A DNA stretch of 64,000 nucleotides, from NCBI RefSeq assembly GCF_003339845.1, contig NZ_PPTR01000005.1, positions 186,001 to 250,000 on the forward strand, given 5' to 3'. The notes under the pieces are model-generated. The model ran no database searches. It was given only the letters and a program-made list of their open reading frames with translations, and was not told the DNA's origin. Both the position numbers and the translations under genes were made by a program. Shown in pieces: positions 35,440 to 44,230 of this stretch. This DNA is from Gordonibacter sp. 28C (lineage in GTDB: Bacteria; Actinomycetota; Coriobacteriia; Coriobacteriales; Eggerthellaceae). Every line of letters starts with the position of its first letter. Position 1 is the first letter of the stretch.

Positions 35440-35805
35440 ATGAGCTGGATCGTTGATATCGATCTTATCAAGCCTTGGCTCGACAATCAGGATCTCGCCA
35501 CTATCGCCTGTATCGAAGATGCGATCGGCGAACTCGAGAGGAAGGGGCCGCAGCTGGGCAGGCCGCTTGTCGATCACATAAAAGGGTCGCGTGTGCACAA
35601 CATGAAAGAGCTGCGTCCCGCCTCGCCCGGCAGATCCGAATTGCGCATCTTGTTCGCTTTCGATCCAACAAGGCGTGCGATCATGCTTTTCGCCGGCGAC
35701 AAGTCGTCCGGAAAGGGCGATCGGGATACATGGAGCGGTTGGTATAAAACGGCTATTCCCCGAGCAGAAGAACTATACTTCGAGCATATGGGGAAGGGGG
35801 AGTAG
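35440..35805 (+). CDS. RelE/HigB-like toxin (phage Gp49-like family)
   Basis: A 121-residue protein starting at ATG 35440 after GGAGGATCA. It matches the HigB/Gp49-like branch of the RelE superfamily: IGELERKGPQLGRPLVDHIK, then GSRVHNMKELRPASPGRSEL, RILFAFDPTRRAIMLFAGDK and WYKTAIPRAEELYFEHM. The residues expected to contact ribosome-bound mRNA (Lys/Arg in NMKELR and RSELRIL) are present, so it looks functional. The toxin gene precedes the antitoxin, as usual in the HigBA type. The pair sits between recX and rny, an otherwise conserved core region, suggesting insertion. Confidence 0.85.
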   Translation: MSWIVDIDLIKPWLDNQDLATIACIEDAIGELERKGPQLGRPLVDHIKGSRVHNMKELRPASPGRSELRILFAFDPTRRAIMLFAGDKSSGKGDRDTWSGWYKTAIPRAEELYFEHMGKGE

Positions 35806-35808
35806 AAG

Positions 35809-36111
35809 ATGGACATTCACGAGTACGCCTCAATGCGCGGGGTTACCCAGGAAATGCGCGATCAAGCGCATCGAGACACTCAGGCCAAGATCGATGCCTA
35901 CAGTCTGGCGCAGGCGCGCAAGGAGCGTGATCTCACGCAAAGCGAAGTGGCCGCGCAGATGGGCGTTTCCCAATGTCGCGTTTCCGAGCTCGAAAGCGGC
36001 CGGCTGGCAACGATGAGAGTCGACACGCTCTCCCGTTACGTCGCGAGCCTCGGAGGGACGCTGGTCGTCAGCGCCGAGTGGCCCGACAAAACCATTCTTT
36101 TGGCTCGATGA
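35809..36111 (+). CDS. HigA-like XRE antitoxin
   Basis: A 100-residue protein beginning three bases after the toxin stop, with GGGGGAGTAGAAG as ribosome site. An N-terminal helix of about 30 residues is followed by an XRE helix-turn-helix (ARKERDLTQSEVAAQMGVSQ, then CRVSELESGRL). The end, YVASLGGTLVVSAEWPD, resembles HigA-type antitoxins. It is expected to neutralise the toxin and repress the shared promoter. Confidence 0.87.
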   Translation: MDIHEYASMRGVTQEMRDQAHRDTQAKIDAYSLAQARKERDLTQSEVAAQMGVSQCRVSELESGRLATMRVDTLSRYVASLGGTLVVSAEWPDKTILLAR

Positions 36112-36422
36112 CAGCGCAGCGCTGAATACACCCATTGGCAGGGTTCCTGCTCTTCGCCGTTGTTCCGTCATGCGGGAAACCGGTCGGCGACCTCGATTTC
36201 CGCTATTTTTCTGACGGTACTTCACCAAATGGCGAACAAGCCTTATCATGTGGTACAGCTTGAGTGAGACGTACCCGATAGGGTATTTCATATAGATAAA
36301 ACTCCATATGATCAGCCCCGTATTGCGTGCTCATCGCTCATGCCCGGTTCGTGGAACCGGTTTTTTCATGTAAACGAGCAATTTGAACCACACACAATCG
36401 AAACGCAACGAAAGGGGGAGGC
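36112..36422. other. Gap between the toxin-antitoxin pair and rny
   Basis: No gene is seen. It contains TACCCGATAGGGTA, a small palindrome at 36272-36285, which overlaps the exact inverted copy (ATAGGGTATTTC, 36278-36289) of the toxin promoter spacer sequence. A terminator follows at 36344. Base composition is more AT-rich than the surroundings. Confidence 0.6.
36344..36366 (+). terminator. Rho-independent terminator before rny
   Basis: CCGGTTC (36344-36350), loop GTG, GAACCGG (36354-36360) and six T. It ends transcription from the toxin-antitoxin unit. Confidence 0.88.
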
Positions 36423-37955
36423 ATGCCTGAAATCATTTGGCTGTTCGTCGGCATGGTGATCGGCATCGTCCTCGGCTTCGTCGTCGCCCGTTTCCTGGTC
36501 AACGCGTCTACCAAACGCGCGGCGCAAGAAGCCGAGACCGTGGTGGCCGACGCAAAACGACAAGCCGAAACACTGCGCCGCGAGGCTATCGTCGAAGCCA
36601 AGGACGAGGTGCTGAAGCTGAAGCAGGACGCCCAAGCCGAGAACAAGGAGCGTTTGCGCGAGGTGCGCGCGGCCGAGAACCGCGTGTCCCAACGCGAGGA
36701 GTCGCTCGACCGCCGCGTCGAGTCGCTCGACGCCCGAGAGCATCAGATATCGTCCCAGCAGGGACAGCTCGACCGTCGCGAGCGCGACCTCGAGGAGGCC
36801 GCCCAGGAGATCAACCGCCGCTTGGAGCGCGTGGCCGGCATGACGCCCGAAGAGGCGAAGGCCGAGCTGCTCGACACGCTCAAGGACGAGGTCGTGCACG
36901 AGTCGGCCGCCATCATCCGCGATTCCGAGGCCCGCACGAAGGCCGAGGCGGACAAGAAGGCCCGCTCCATCCTGAGCCTGGCCATCCAGCGCGTGGCGGC
37001 CGACCACTCGGCCGAGAACACGGTGAGCGCCATCCACATCCCGTCCGACGACCTCAAAGGCCGCATCATCGGCCGCGAGGGCCGCAACATCCGCTCGTTC
37101 GAGCAGCTCACCGGCACGAACCTCATCATCGACGACACGCCCGAGTGCGTGACCATCTCGTGCTTCGATCCGGTTCGCCGCGAGATCGGCCGCGTGACCA
37201 TGGAGAACCTCGTCGCCGACGGGCGCATCCACCCGGCGCGCATCGAGGAGATGTTCGGCAAGGCCGAGGCGTTCGTGAACCAGCGCGTGCAGGAAGCCGG
37301 CGAGCAGGCCGCCTTCGACACCGGCATCCACGACCTCCATCCCGAGCTTGTGCGCACGCTCGGCCGTTTGCGCTACCGCACCTCGTACGGCCAGAACGTG
37401 CTGAACCACTCGCTCGAGGTGGCCTACCTCTCGGGCGTCATGGCCGCTGAGCTGGGCCTCGACCCTATCCCGGCCAAGCGCGCGGGTCTTCTGCACGACC
37501 TGGGCAAGGCCGTCGACCACGAGGTCGAGGGCAGCCACGCCGTCATCGGCGCCGACCTGGCGCGCCGCTTCGGCGAGAAGCAGGACATCGTGCACGCCAT
37601 CGAGGCGCACCACAACGACGTGGAGCCTTCGAGCGTGCTCGCCGTGCTCGTGCAGGCGGCCGACGCCGTGTCCGCCGCCCGTCCCGGTGCCCGCAAGGAA
37701 ACGCTCGACGCCTACATCAAGCGCCTCGAGAAGCTCGAGGAGATCGCGAACTCCTACAAGGGCGTGGAGCGCACGTACGCCATCCAAGCCGGTCGCGAGG
37801 TGCGCGTGATGGTGGAGCCCGAGGTGGTCGACGAGGCCGCCACGACCGTGCTCGCCCACGACATCGCCCACCGCATCGAGAACGAGATGCAGTACCCCGG
37901 CCAGGTGAAGGTCGTGGTCATCCGCGAGAGCCGCGCGGTCGGCGTCGCGAAGTAA
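36423..37955 (+). CDS. rny: Ribonuclease Y
   Basis: A 510-residue membrane-anchored endoribonuclease that starts mRNA decay. The N-terminal helix is at residues 4-24 ([20 protein letters not shown]), followed by about 170 residues of coiled coil rich in Glu, Arg and Ala. The KH domain contains [20 protein letters not shown] near residue 205, and the HD domain contains [17 protein letters not shown] near residue 360. The ribosome site GAAAGGGGGAGG is strong. Length and domain order are those of the family. A GHKL ATPase gene follows after 13 bases. Confidence 0.97.
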   Translation: MPEIIWLFVGMVIGIVLGFVVARFLVNASTKRAAQEAETVVADAKRQAETLRREAIVEAKDEVLKLKQDAQAENKERLREVRAAENRVSQREESLDRRVESLDAREHQISSQQGQLDRRERDLEEAAQEINRRLERVAGMTPEEAKAELLDTLKDEVVHESAAIIRDSEARTKAEADKKARSILSLAIQRVAADHSAENTVSAIHIPSDDLKGRIIGREGRNIRSFEQLTGTNLIIDDTPECVTISCFDPVRREIGRVTMENLVADGRIHPARIEEMFGKAEAFVNQRVQEAGEQAAFDTGIHDLHPELVRTLGRLRYRTSYGQNVLNHSLEVAYLSGVMAAELGLDPIPAKRAGLLHDLGKAVDHEVEGSHAVIGADLARRFGEKQDIVHAIEAHHNDVEPSSVLAVLVQAADAVSAARPGARKETLDAYIKRLEKLEEIANSYKGVERTYAIQAGREVRVMVEPEVVDEAATTVLAHDIAHRIENEMQYPGQVKVVVIRESRAVGVAK

Positions 37956-37968
37956 GGCGCGCTGCGGC

Positions 37969-39054
37969 ATGGCCGACGGCTCGCTTGAATCATTCATAGA
38001 GAACGTCAGCGGCGATAGCCATCTTCGGGTCGAGGCCGACCTCGGAGATGGCTTCGTCCGTTTGAGGAGCGCCGAGGCCGAACGGCGCCAAGCCGCGCAC
38101 GACATCCGCTCCACGGAGGACATCGTCATAGAGATGCTGCGCAACGCGCGCGACGCCCACGCCAAAAGCGTGTTCGCGGCGGTGTCGCGCGAGGGCGACC
38201 GCCGCCGTATCGTCATGGTGGACGACGGCGACGGCGTGCCGCCGGCCCTGCACGAGCGCGTGTTCGAACCGCGCGTCACCTCCAAGCTCGACAGCATGCA
38301 CCTGGACAAATGGGGCGTGCACGGCCGCGGCATGGCCCTGTACTCCATCGCCGTGAACGCCGAGACGGCGCGCATAGCGGCTTCCGACCAGGGCCAGGGC
38401 GCGTCGTTCGTCGTGGAGACCGATCTGGGGCGGGTGGGGGAGAAGGCCGACCAGTCAAGCTTCCCCGTGTTCGAGCGCACCGACACCGGCACCGTGGCGG
38501 TGCGGGGACCCAAGAACATCCTGCGCACCGTATGCGAGTTCGCGCTCGAATGCCGTCGCGACTGCACCGTCTACCTGGGCTCCGTCACCGACGTCGTGGC
38601 CACGCTCTACGCGTTCGGCCTCTCGTCGCTCACGGCGGTGGCGCGCGCGTTCGGGCGCGCCGAGGAGCTGCCCGTGTGCAAGCGCCTGGCGCTGGCCGCC
38701 GACCCCGCAGAGCTCGCCCGCATCGCCGACGGCTTGGGGCTCGGCCTGTCCGAGCGCTCGGCGCGACGCGTGATGGACGGGGAGATAGAGCCGTTGCCTC
38801 CCTTGCTCGACCGTGTCCGCATCGAAGGCGACCCGGCCGAACCCCCGGATGCGCGCAAGCAGGCTTCCCGCACCGCCAAGGACGCGCGCGGCCTCAAGAT
38901 CGCCCCGGAGGACCTCGGCGATTTCTCCGACCGCGTCGTCGCCGCGTACCGCGACATCGCGCGGCGCTACTATCTGGAACCCGACGTGCAGCCGGAGGTG
39001 CGCGTCGGCAAAGACGGCATCCGCATCTGCATTCCCGTGAGCAAACTTGACTGA
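37969..39054 (+). CDS. Orphan GHKL (HSP90/MutL/histidine-kinase fold) ATPase
   Basis: A 361-residue protein with a Bergerat ATP-binding fold but no kinase or MutL partner domain. The N box is EMLRNARDAHA (Glu55, Asn59, Asp62), the G1 box is DDGDGV (85-90), and the ATP lid with G2 is WGVHGRGMALYSIA (115-128). Residues about 150-200 contain a beta region (DTGTVAVRGPKNIL). The C-terminal 150 residues are helical and charged (YRDIARRYYLEPDVQPEVRV). No membrane segment is seen. It directly follows rny, where ymdB is found in Bacillus, and precedes spoVS. The function is unknown; a regulatory ATPase acting with RNase Y is a guess from position. Confidence 0.75.
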   Translation: MADGSLESFIENVSGDSHLRVEADLGDGFVRLRSAEAERRQAAHDIRSTEDIVIEMLRNARDAHAKSVFAAVSREGDRRRIVMVDDGDGVPPALHERVFEPRVTSKLDSMHLDKWGVHGRGMALYSIAVNAETARIAASDQGQGASFVVETDLGRVGEKADQSSFPVFERTDTGTVAVRGPKNILRTVCEFALECRRDCTVYLGSVTDVVATLYAFGLSSLTAVARAFGRAEELPVCKRLALAADPAELARIADGLGLGLSERSARRVMDGEIEPLPPLLDRVRIEGDPAEPPDARKQASRTAKDARGLKIAPEDLGDFSDRVVAAYRDIARRYYLEPDVQPEVRVGKDGIRICIPVSKLD

Positions 39055-39105
39055 CCGCCTGTGTTTTCGTGGGAACATATGCCCAGATCGGCCATATCCG
39101 CAGGT

Positions 39106-39134
39106 TGCAAGCCATACCATTAATGGCTAGAATA
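39106..39134 (+). promoter_or_regulatory. Promoter of spoVS
   Basis: TTGCAA (39106-39111) and TAGAAT (39129-39134) are separated by exactly 17 bases. The spacer contains the palindromic CATTAATG. The transcript would include spoVS and probably miaB and miaA. Confidence 0.65.
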
Positions 39135-39225
39135 GCCGTACCGAAAAAAACGGCGCCGAGGCGCCGCACGCATATTGAACGCACGCAAACGCACGAGCAA
39201 CGTACTCAAACGACGAAGGATATGC

Positions 39226-39582
39226 ATGACCGCACCTGAGCACAAGCAGGACATCGGCTGCCTGAAGGTATCGTCGAAGTCATCGCCCGCATCCGTGGCC
39301 GGCGCCATCGCCGGCATGGTGAAGGACGGCGTGAGCGTTGAGATACAGGCCGTCGGGGCCGGTGCCGTGAACCAGGCCGTCAAGGCCATCGCCATCTCGC
39401 GCGGGTTCCTGTCTCCGGTGGGCATCGAGATCGCCTGCGTCCCCTCGTTCGCCGACATCGTCATCGACGGCGAGTACCGCACGGCCATCCGCTTCGCGGT
39501 CGAGCCCCGCTACACGCGCGGCGTCCCCGTGCCCGCGACGGGCGGGGAGGCCGAAACCGCCGCGTCCGACTCGACACTCTGA
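39226..39582 (+). CDS. spoVS: SpoVS family protein
   Basis: A 118-residue Alba-fold protein. The start at ATG 39226 follows AAGGA. The family core is LKVSSKSSPASVAGAIAGMV, then VEIQAVGAGAVNQAVKAIAI and IACVPSFADIVIDGEYRTAI. Bacillus SpoVS has about 86 residues; here a Thr/Ala/Glu-rich tail of about 30 residues is added. Coriobacteriia are not known to sporulate and no other sporulation gene is seen in the window, so its role is probably in RNA or nucleic-acid binding. miaB follows after eight bases, as in the Bacillus neighbourhood. Confidence 0.9.
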   Translation: MTAPEHKQDIGCLKVSSKSSPASVAGAIAGMVKDGVSVEIQAVGAGAVNQAVKAIAISRGFLSPVGIEIACVPSFADIVIDGEYRTAIRFAVEPRYTRGVPVPATGGEAETAASDSTL

Positions 39583-39590
39583 GGACACCC

Positions 39591-40997
39591 ATGCGCACCC
39601 ATACCCCTTTCACGAACCTCGCGTTCTGCATCCGCACGTTCGGCTGCCAAATGAACAAGCACGACTCCGAGCGCATCGCCGGCATGCTCGAGGGCCTGGG
39701 CGCGCTGCCGGTCGAAACGATCGAGGACGCGGACGTCGTCGTGTTCATGACGTGCTGCGTGCGCGAGGCCGCCGATACGCGCCTCTACGGCCAGGTGGCC
39801 TCCCTCAAAAACACGCCGCTGCGCCCCGGAACGCCGCTTTCGAAGCGCATCGTGGCCGTGGGGGGCTGCATAGGCCAGCGTGACGGGGAAAGGCTCGTTG
39901 ACGAGCTTCCGCACCTCGACGTGGTGTTCGGCACGCACAACCCGGGGTCGCTTCCGCACCTGCTGGAAGCGGCGCTCGACGAAGGGGGGCACCAGGTGGA
40001 GGTGCTCGACGCCGCCTCGTCGTTCCCCACGGAGCTTCCCACGGCCCGCGAGCACGCTTGGGCGGCCTGGCTGCCCATCACCGTGGGCTGCAACAACTTC
40101 TGCTCGTACTGCATCGTCCCCTACGTGCGCGGCCGCGAGAAGTCGCGCCCGCTCGAGGACATCGTGGCCGAAGCCGAGGGTTACGTGGCCTCCGGCGTGA
40201 AGGAGATCACGCTGCTGGGGCAGAACGTGAACTCCTACGGACGCGACCTGTACGGCAGTCCGCGTTTCGCGGCCGTGCTCGACGCGCTCGACTCCACCGG
40301 CATCGAGCGCCTGCGCTTCGCCACAAGCCATCCGAAGGACCTCACCGACGAGGTTATCGGTAGGTTCGGCACGCTGCGCTCGCTCATGCCGGCTCTGCAC
40401 CTGCCCGTGCAGTCGGGTTCCGACGCCGTCTTGGCGGCCATGAACCGGCGCTACACGCGCGCCCACTACCTGGAGCTCGTGCGCAAGCTGCGCGAGACGC
40501 TGCCGGGCATCGCGCTGTCCACCGACGTCATCGTCGGGTTTCCCGGCGAGACGGCCAAGGACTTCGAGGACACGTACCGCCTGGTCGACGAGGTGGGCTA
40601 CCATCAGGTGTTCACGTTCATCTACTCCAAGCGGGAAGGCACGCCTGCCGCCTCGATCGACGACCCCACGCCGCACGAGGTCGTCCAGGAACGGTTCGAC
40701 CGCTTGGTCGATCTGGTGCAGGAGCGGGCCTACGAGGCCAACCAAGCCGATCTTGGCGCGACGGTCGACGTGCTCGTGGAGGGCGCGTCCAAGCGCGACG
40801 CCGGCCTGCTCGCCGGCAAGAGCCCGAAGAACCAGACGGTGCACGCCCCGCTGCCCGACGGCCTCTCGGCCGACGATCTGGCCGGAACCACGGTGCGGGT
40901 GCGCGTCGACGAGGCGAAGACCTGGTACCTAGCGGGCACGGTCGTAGAAGGTCCTTGCGATGCGGACGATCGCTCGGGAGCGGCGGATGGGCGCTGA
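39591..40997 (+). CDS. miaB: tRNA-2-methylthio-N6-dimethylallyladenosine synthase
   Basis: A 468-residue radical-SAM methylthiotransferase acting on A37 of tRNAs. N-terminal cluster cysteines are in IRTFGCQMNKHDSERI, MTCCVRE and GGCIGQRD. The radical-SAM motif is CNNFCSYCIVPYVRGRE near residue 168, followed by LLGQNVNSYGRD and the TRAM domain near the C-terminus. It works on the product of MiaA, whose gene starts inside its 3' end. Ribosome site: GAGGACACCC. Confidence 0.95.
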   Translation: MRTHTPFTNLAFCIRTFGCQMNKHDSERIAGMLEGLGALPVETIEDADVVVFMTCCVREAADTRLYGQVASLKNTPLRPGTPLSKRIVAVGGCIGQRDGERLVDELPHLDVVFGTHNPGSLPHLLEAALDEGGHQVEVLDAASSFPTELPTAREHAWAAWLPITVGCNNFCSYCIVPYVRGREKSRPLEDIVAEAEGYVASGVKEITLLGQNVNSYGRDLYGSPRFAAVLDALDSTGIERLRFATSHPKDLTDEVIGRFGTLRSLMPALHLPVQSGSDAVLAAMNRRYTRAHYLELVRKLRETLPGIALSTDVIVGFPGETAKDFEDTYRLVDEVGYHQVFTFIYSKREGTPAASIDDPTPHEVVQERFDRLVDLVQERAYEANQADLGATVDVLVEGASKRDAGLLAGKSPKNQTVHAPLPDGLSADDLAGTTVRVRVDEAKTWYLAGTVVEGPCDADDRSGAADGR

Positions 40998-41970
40998 CCC
41001 CGCACGATCCGCTTCGGAGCCGTTCCCTCTCGCATCGCCCGTCGTCTGCATCGTCGGACCCACGGCGTCGGGCAAGACGGCGCTCGCGCAGGCCGTGGCG
41101 CAGGCTCTCGACGGCGAGGTGGTGAGCGCCGACTCCATGCAGATATACCGCGGCATGGACATCGGGACGGGCAAGCTCCCGTCCGCCGAGCGCCTCGTGC
41201 CCCATCACGGCTTCGATCTCGTCGATCCCGGAGAGCCCTATTCCGCCGCGCTGTTCCAAGACTACGCCCGCGCCTGTTTCCGGGACATCGACGCGCGCGG
41301 CAAGCGCGCCGTGCTCTGCGGCGGCACCGGCTTGTACGTGCGCGCGGCCATCGACGCCTACGAGTTCCCCAAAGGCGAGCAGGTGGGCAACGCCGTGCGG
41401 GAGCGCTACGACCGCATCGCGCGCGAAAGGGGCGCGCAGGCCCTTTGGGAGCTTCTACGCGAGCGCGATCCGAAGAGCGCCGCCATCGTGCCGGCCGCCG
41501 ACGTCAAGCGCGTCGTGCGCGCCTTCGAGCTTTTGGAGGAAGGCACGAGCCTGGCCGAGCAGAGGGCCCGTCTGGCAAGCATCCCGCAGCTCGCGCCCGC
41601 CCGGTTCGTCGGCCTGGCCGTCGATCCCGCCGTTCTGAACGAGCGCATCGACGCCCGGGTGGACGCCATGCTGGAAGCGGGGCTCGTGGACGAGGTTAAA
41701 CGTTTGTTACAGAGCGGGTTCCGGCGTGGCGTCACGGCGCCGCAGGCGATAGGATACAAGGAGATCGTCGCCGCCTTGGACGGCGAGACGACGATGGAGG
41801 AGGCCGTGAACCGCATCAAAACGGCCACGCATCGCTACGCCAAGCGCCAGCGCACGTGGTTCCGCAAAGACAAGCGCATCCGCTGGATCGACGCCGACGA
41901 TCGAGAGGTCGAGGCGCTGGCGATAGAGGCGATAGGGGTGGCAGCCTCCTCGGACGACGAAACGTTATGA
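40960..41970 (+). CDS. miaA: tRNA dimethylallyltransferase
   Basis: A 336-residue enzyme that transfers the dimethylallyl group to A37 of tRNA. The P-loop is IVGPTASGKTALAQ (residues about 30-43), followed by VSADSMQIYRGMDIGTGK and LCGGTGLYVRAAID. ATG 40960 (after AGAAGG) overlaps miaB by 38 bases; ATG 40987 (after GGGAG) is an equally possible start that removes nine residues. The C-terminus has the expected HRYAKRQRTWFRKD. It is translationally coupled to miaB. Confidence 0.94.
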   Translation: MRTIARERRMGADPARSASEPFPLASPVVCIVGPTASGKTALAQAVAQALDGEVVSADSMQIYRGMDIGTGKLPSAERLVPHHGFDLVDPGEPYSAALFQDYARACFRDIDARGKRAVLCGGTGLYVRAAIDAYEFPKGEQVGNAVRERYDRIARERGAQALWELLRERDPKSAAIVPAADVKRVVRAFELLEEGTSLAEQRARLASIPQLAPARFVGLAVDPAVLNERIDARVDAMLEAGLVDEVKRLLQSGFRRGVTAPQAIGYKEIVAALDGETTMEEAVNRIKTATHRYAKRQRTWFRKDKRIRWIDADDREVEALAIEAIGVAASSDDETL

Positions 41971-41990
41971 AGGAGAGGCGCGCAAGCCCT

Positions 41991-42911
41991 ATGGAACTGC
42001 ATTTCGCCAAGCTGCACGGCACTGGAAACGACTTCGTGTTCGTGGACGACTTCTCGCGCGATATCGAACTGACCGCCGCGCAGGTCAGGTTCCTGTGCGA
42101 TCGGCATTTCGGCATCGGCGCCGACGGTGTCGTGCTCGTGCGCCCCTCGGACGATGCCGACTGCATCGCGCACATGCACTACATCAACGCCGACGGCAGC
42201 CTGTCTCAGATGTGCGGAAACGGCGTGCGCTGCTTCGCGAAGTACCTGGTCGATCGCGGCTACGTGCCCTCAGGCGCCAAGCACCTCACGGCCGGAACGC
42301 TCGCGGGGCCAAAACCCATCAGCTTCGAGGTCGACGAGAACGAGAAGCTGGTGCGGGCAACCGTGGACATGGGGCACCCGGTACTCGATCCCGCCCTCGT
42401 TCCCGTGGCCTCCCGGGCGAACGCGAAGAGCGCGCAGGGCGTCGCGTACGTGCGCGACGTGCCGGTCGACTCGCCCTGGGGAACGTTCTCTTTCACCTGC
42501 GCGTCCATGGGCAACCCGCACGCCGTCTGCTTCGTCGACGACTGGGAGGCGCTTCCCGACGCGCTGTTCCCCGACGCCGCGGACAAGCGCCTCGCCACGC
42601 TCGACCTGGACAAGGTCGGGGCCTTCTACGAGCGCAGCCCCCTGTTCCCGGAACGGGCGAACATCGAGTTCGCCGCCGTGGGGGAGGAGGGCATCGGCAT
42701 GCGCGTGTTCGAGCGCGGCTGCGGGGAGACGCTCGCCTGCGGAACGGGCGCCTGCGCCGTGAACGTGGCGGCGTCGCTCACCGGAAGGGCCGGCCGCGAG
42801 AACGACCTGCACCTGCGCGGCGGCACGCTCCATATCGTTTGGAACGACGACGACCACGTGCTCATGACGGGTCCCGCCACCGAGGTCTACCAGGGAACCG
42901 TCGAGCTGTAA
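41991..42911 (+). CDS. dapF: Diaminopimelate epimerase
   Basis: A 306-residue cofactor-free epimerase converting LL- to meso-diaminopimelate for lysine and peptidoglycan. ATG 41991 gives the family start (LHFAKLHGTGNDFVFVD). An ATG at 41967 overlaps the miaA stop and would add eight residues. The two catalytic cysteines are in SQMCGNGVRC and in LACGTGACAV. Other motifs are GADGVVLV, MGNPHAVCFVDDW and RANIEFA. The aminotransferase DapL of the same pathway is encoded next. Confidence 0.95.
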   Translation: MELHFAKLHGTGNDFVFVDDFSRDIELTAAQVRFLCDRHFGIGADGVVLVRPSDDADCIAHMHYINADGSLSQMCGNGVRCFAKYLVDRGYVPSGAKHLTAGTLAGPKPISFEVDENEKLVRATVDMGHPVLDPALVPVASRANAKSAQGVAYVRDVPVDSPWGTFSFTCASMGNPHAVCFVDDWEALPDALFPDAADKRLATLDLDKVGAFYERSPLFPERANIEFAAVGEEGIGMRVFERGCGETLACGTGACAVNVAASLTGRAGRENDLHLRGGTLHIVWNDDDHVLMTGPATEVYQGTVEL

Positions 42912-43030
42912 CCGCCGCGACCTTCCGGGCGGCCCGTCGACGCAGCCCTCCCTCCCGTCCTCCGACGCTCCGGCCAACCGGGGACGAGAGCCGTCCGCAA
43001 AGCAACCACCATCTGAAAGGACTTACGCAC

Positions 43031-44188
43031 GTGAAAACCGCCGCCTGCCTGAACCATATGGCCCCGTACCTGTTCGCCCAGATCGACGCGAAGCGCGACG
43101 CGCTCAAAGCCCAGGGGGTCGACGTCATCTCGCTCGGCATCGGGGACCCCGACCTGCCCACGCCGGCGCATATCGTGGACGCTATGGCCGCGGCCATCCG
43201 CAAGCCGGAGAACCACCAGTACCCCGACTACGCGGGATCGCCCGCGTATCGCGAGGCGTGCGCGGCGTACATGGAACGACGCTTCGGCGTGAAGCTCGAT
43301 CCGGGCACCGAGGTGCTCGCGCTCATCGGAAGCAAGGAGGGCATCGCCCACCTGCACACCGCCTTCGTCGATCCCGGCGACTACGTGCTGGCCCCGTCCA
43401 TCGGCTACCCGGTGTATTCCGGCGGTGCCACGCTCATGAGCGCCAACACGTACTTCATGCCCATGAAAGAGGAGAACGGCTTCCTCGCCGACTTCGACGA
43501 CGTTCCCGCCGACGTGCTGGCCAAGGCGAAGATCATGTTCCTGGGCTACCCCAACAACCCCACGGGCGCCTGCGCGACCGACGAGTACTTCGACCGCGCT
43601 ATCGACTTCTGCATAGCGCACGACCTTCTGCTCGCGCACGACAACGCCTACTGCGACATCTGCTTCGACGGCTACTCCGCGCCGTCCATCCTGGAGCGGC
43701 CGCGCGCCATGGAGTGCTGCATCGAGTTCTTCAGCCTGTCGAAGTCCTACAACATGACCGGCTGGCGCATCGCCTTCGCCTGCGGCAACGCGACGGCGGT
43801 GGGGGCGCTCGGCACGGTGAAGAACAACCTGGATTCGGGGCAGTTCACAGCCGTGCAGGATGCGGGCATCGCCGCTTTGACGGGAGACCAGCAGTGCGTG
43901 GCCGACATGAGCGCCCTCTATCAGCGCCGTCGAGACCTCGTGGTGGACGCCCTGCGCGCCATCGGCATGGAGTGCACCGCGCCGAAAGCCACCATCTACG
44001 TGTGGGCGAAGGTGCCCCAGGGCGAGACGTCCGCGTCGTTCGCCACGAAGCTGCTGGAACAGGCCCACGTCATCGTCACGCCGGGCTCCGGCTACGGTCC
44101 GGACGGCGAGGGCTTCGTCCGCATCTCGCTCACCACGCCCGACGACCGGCTGCTCGAGGCCGTGCGGCGCATCAAGGAAACGATGTAG
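43031..44188 (+). CDS. dapL: LL-diaminopimelate aminotransferase
   Basis: A 385-residue class I/II PLP aminotransferase that makes LL-diaminopimelate directly from tetrahydrodipicolinate. The GTG start at 43031 lies after AAAGGA. Motifs: ISLGIGDPDLPTP, YPDYAGSPAYREACAAYM, GSKEGIAHL, GYPNNPTGA, HDNAYCDI and the PLP lysine in SLSKSYNMTGWRIAF. With dapA, dapB and dapF in the window this defines the short aminotransferase route. Its closest known relatives are likely the second DapL type found in anaerobes. The assignment as DapL instead of a general aminotransferase rests on this context. Confidence 0.87.
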   Translation: MKTAACLNHMAPYLFAQIDAKRDALKAQGVDVISLGIGDPDLPTPAHIVDAMAAAIRKPENHQYPDYAGSPAYREACAAYMERRFGVKLDPGTEVLALIGSKEGIAHLHTAFVDPGDYVLAPSIGYPVYSGGATLMSANTYFMPMKEENGFLADFDDVPADVLAKAKIMFLGYPNNPTGACATDEYFDRAIDFCIAHDLLLAHDNAYCDICFDGYSAPSILERPRAMECCIEFFSLSKSYNMTGWRIAFACGNATAVGALGTVKNNLDSGQFTAVQDAGIAALTGDQQCVADMSALYQRRRDLVVDALRAIGMECTAPKATIYVWAKVPQGETSASFATKLLEQAHVIVTPGSGYGPDGEGFVRISLTTPDDRLLEAVRRIKETM

Positions 44189-44230
44189 CGCCGTATCCGG
44201 CGGTTTTCGGCGACGGCGCCGGTATGCTAT

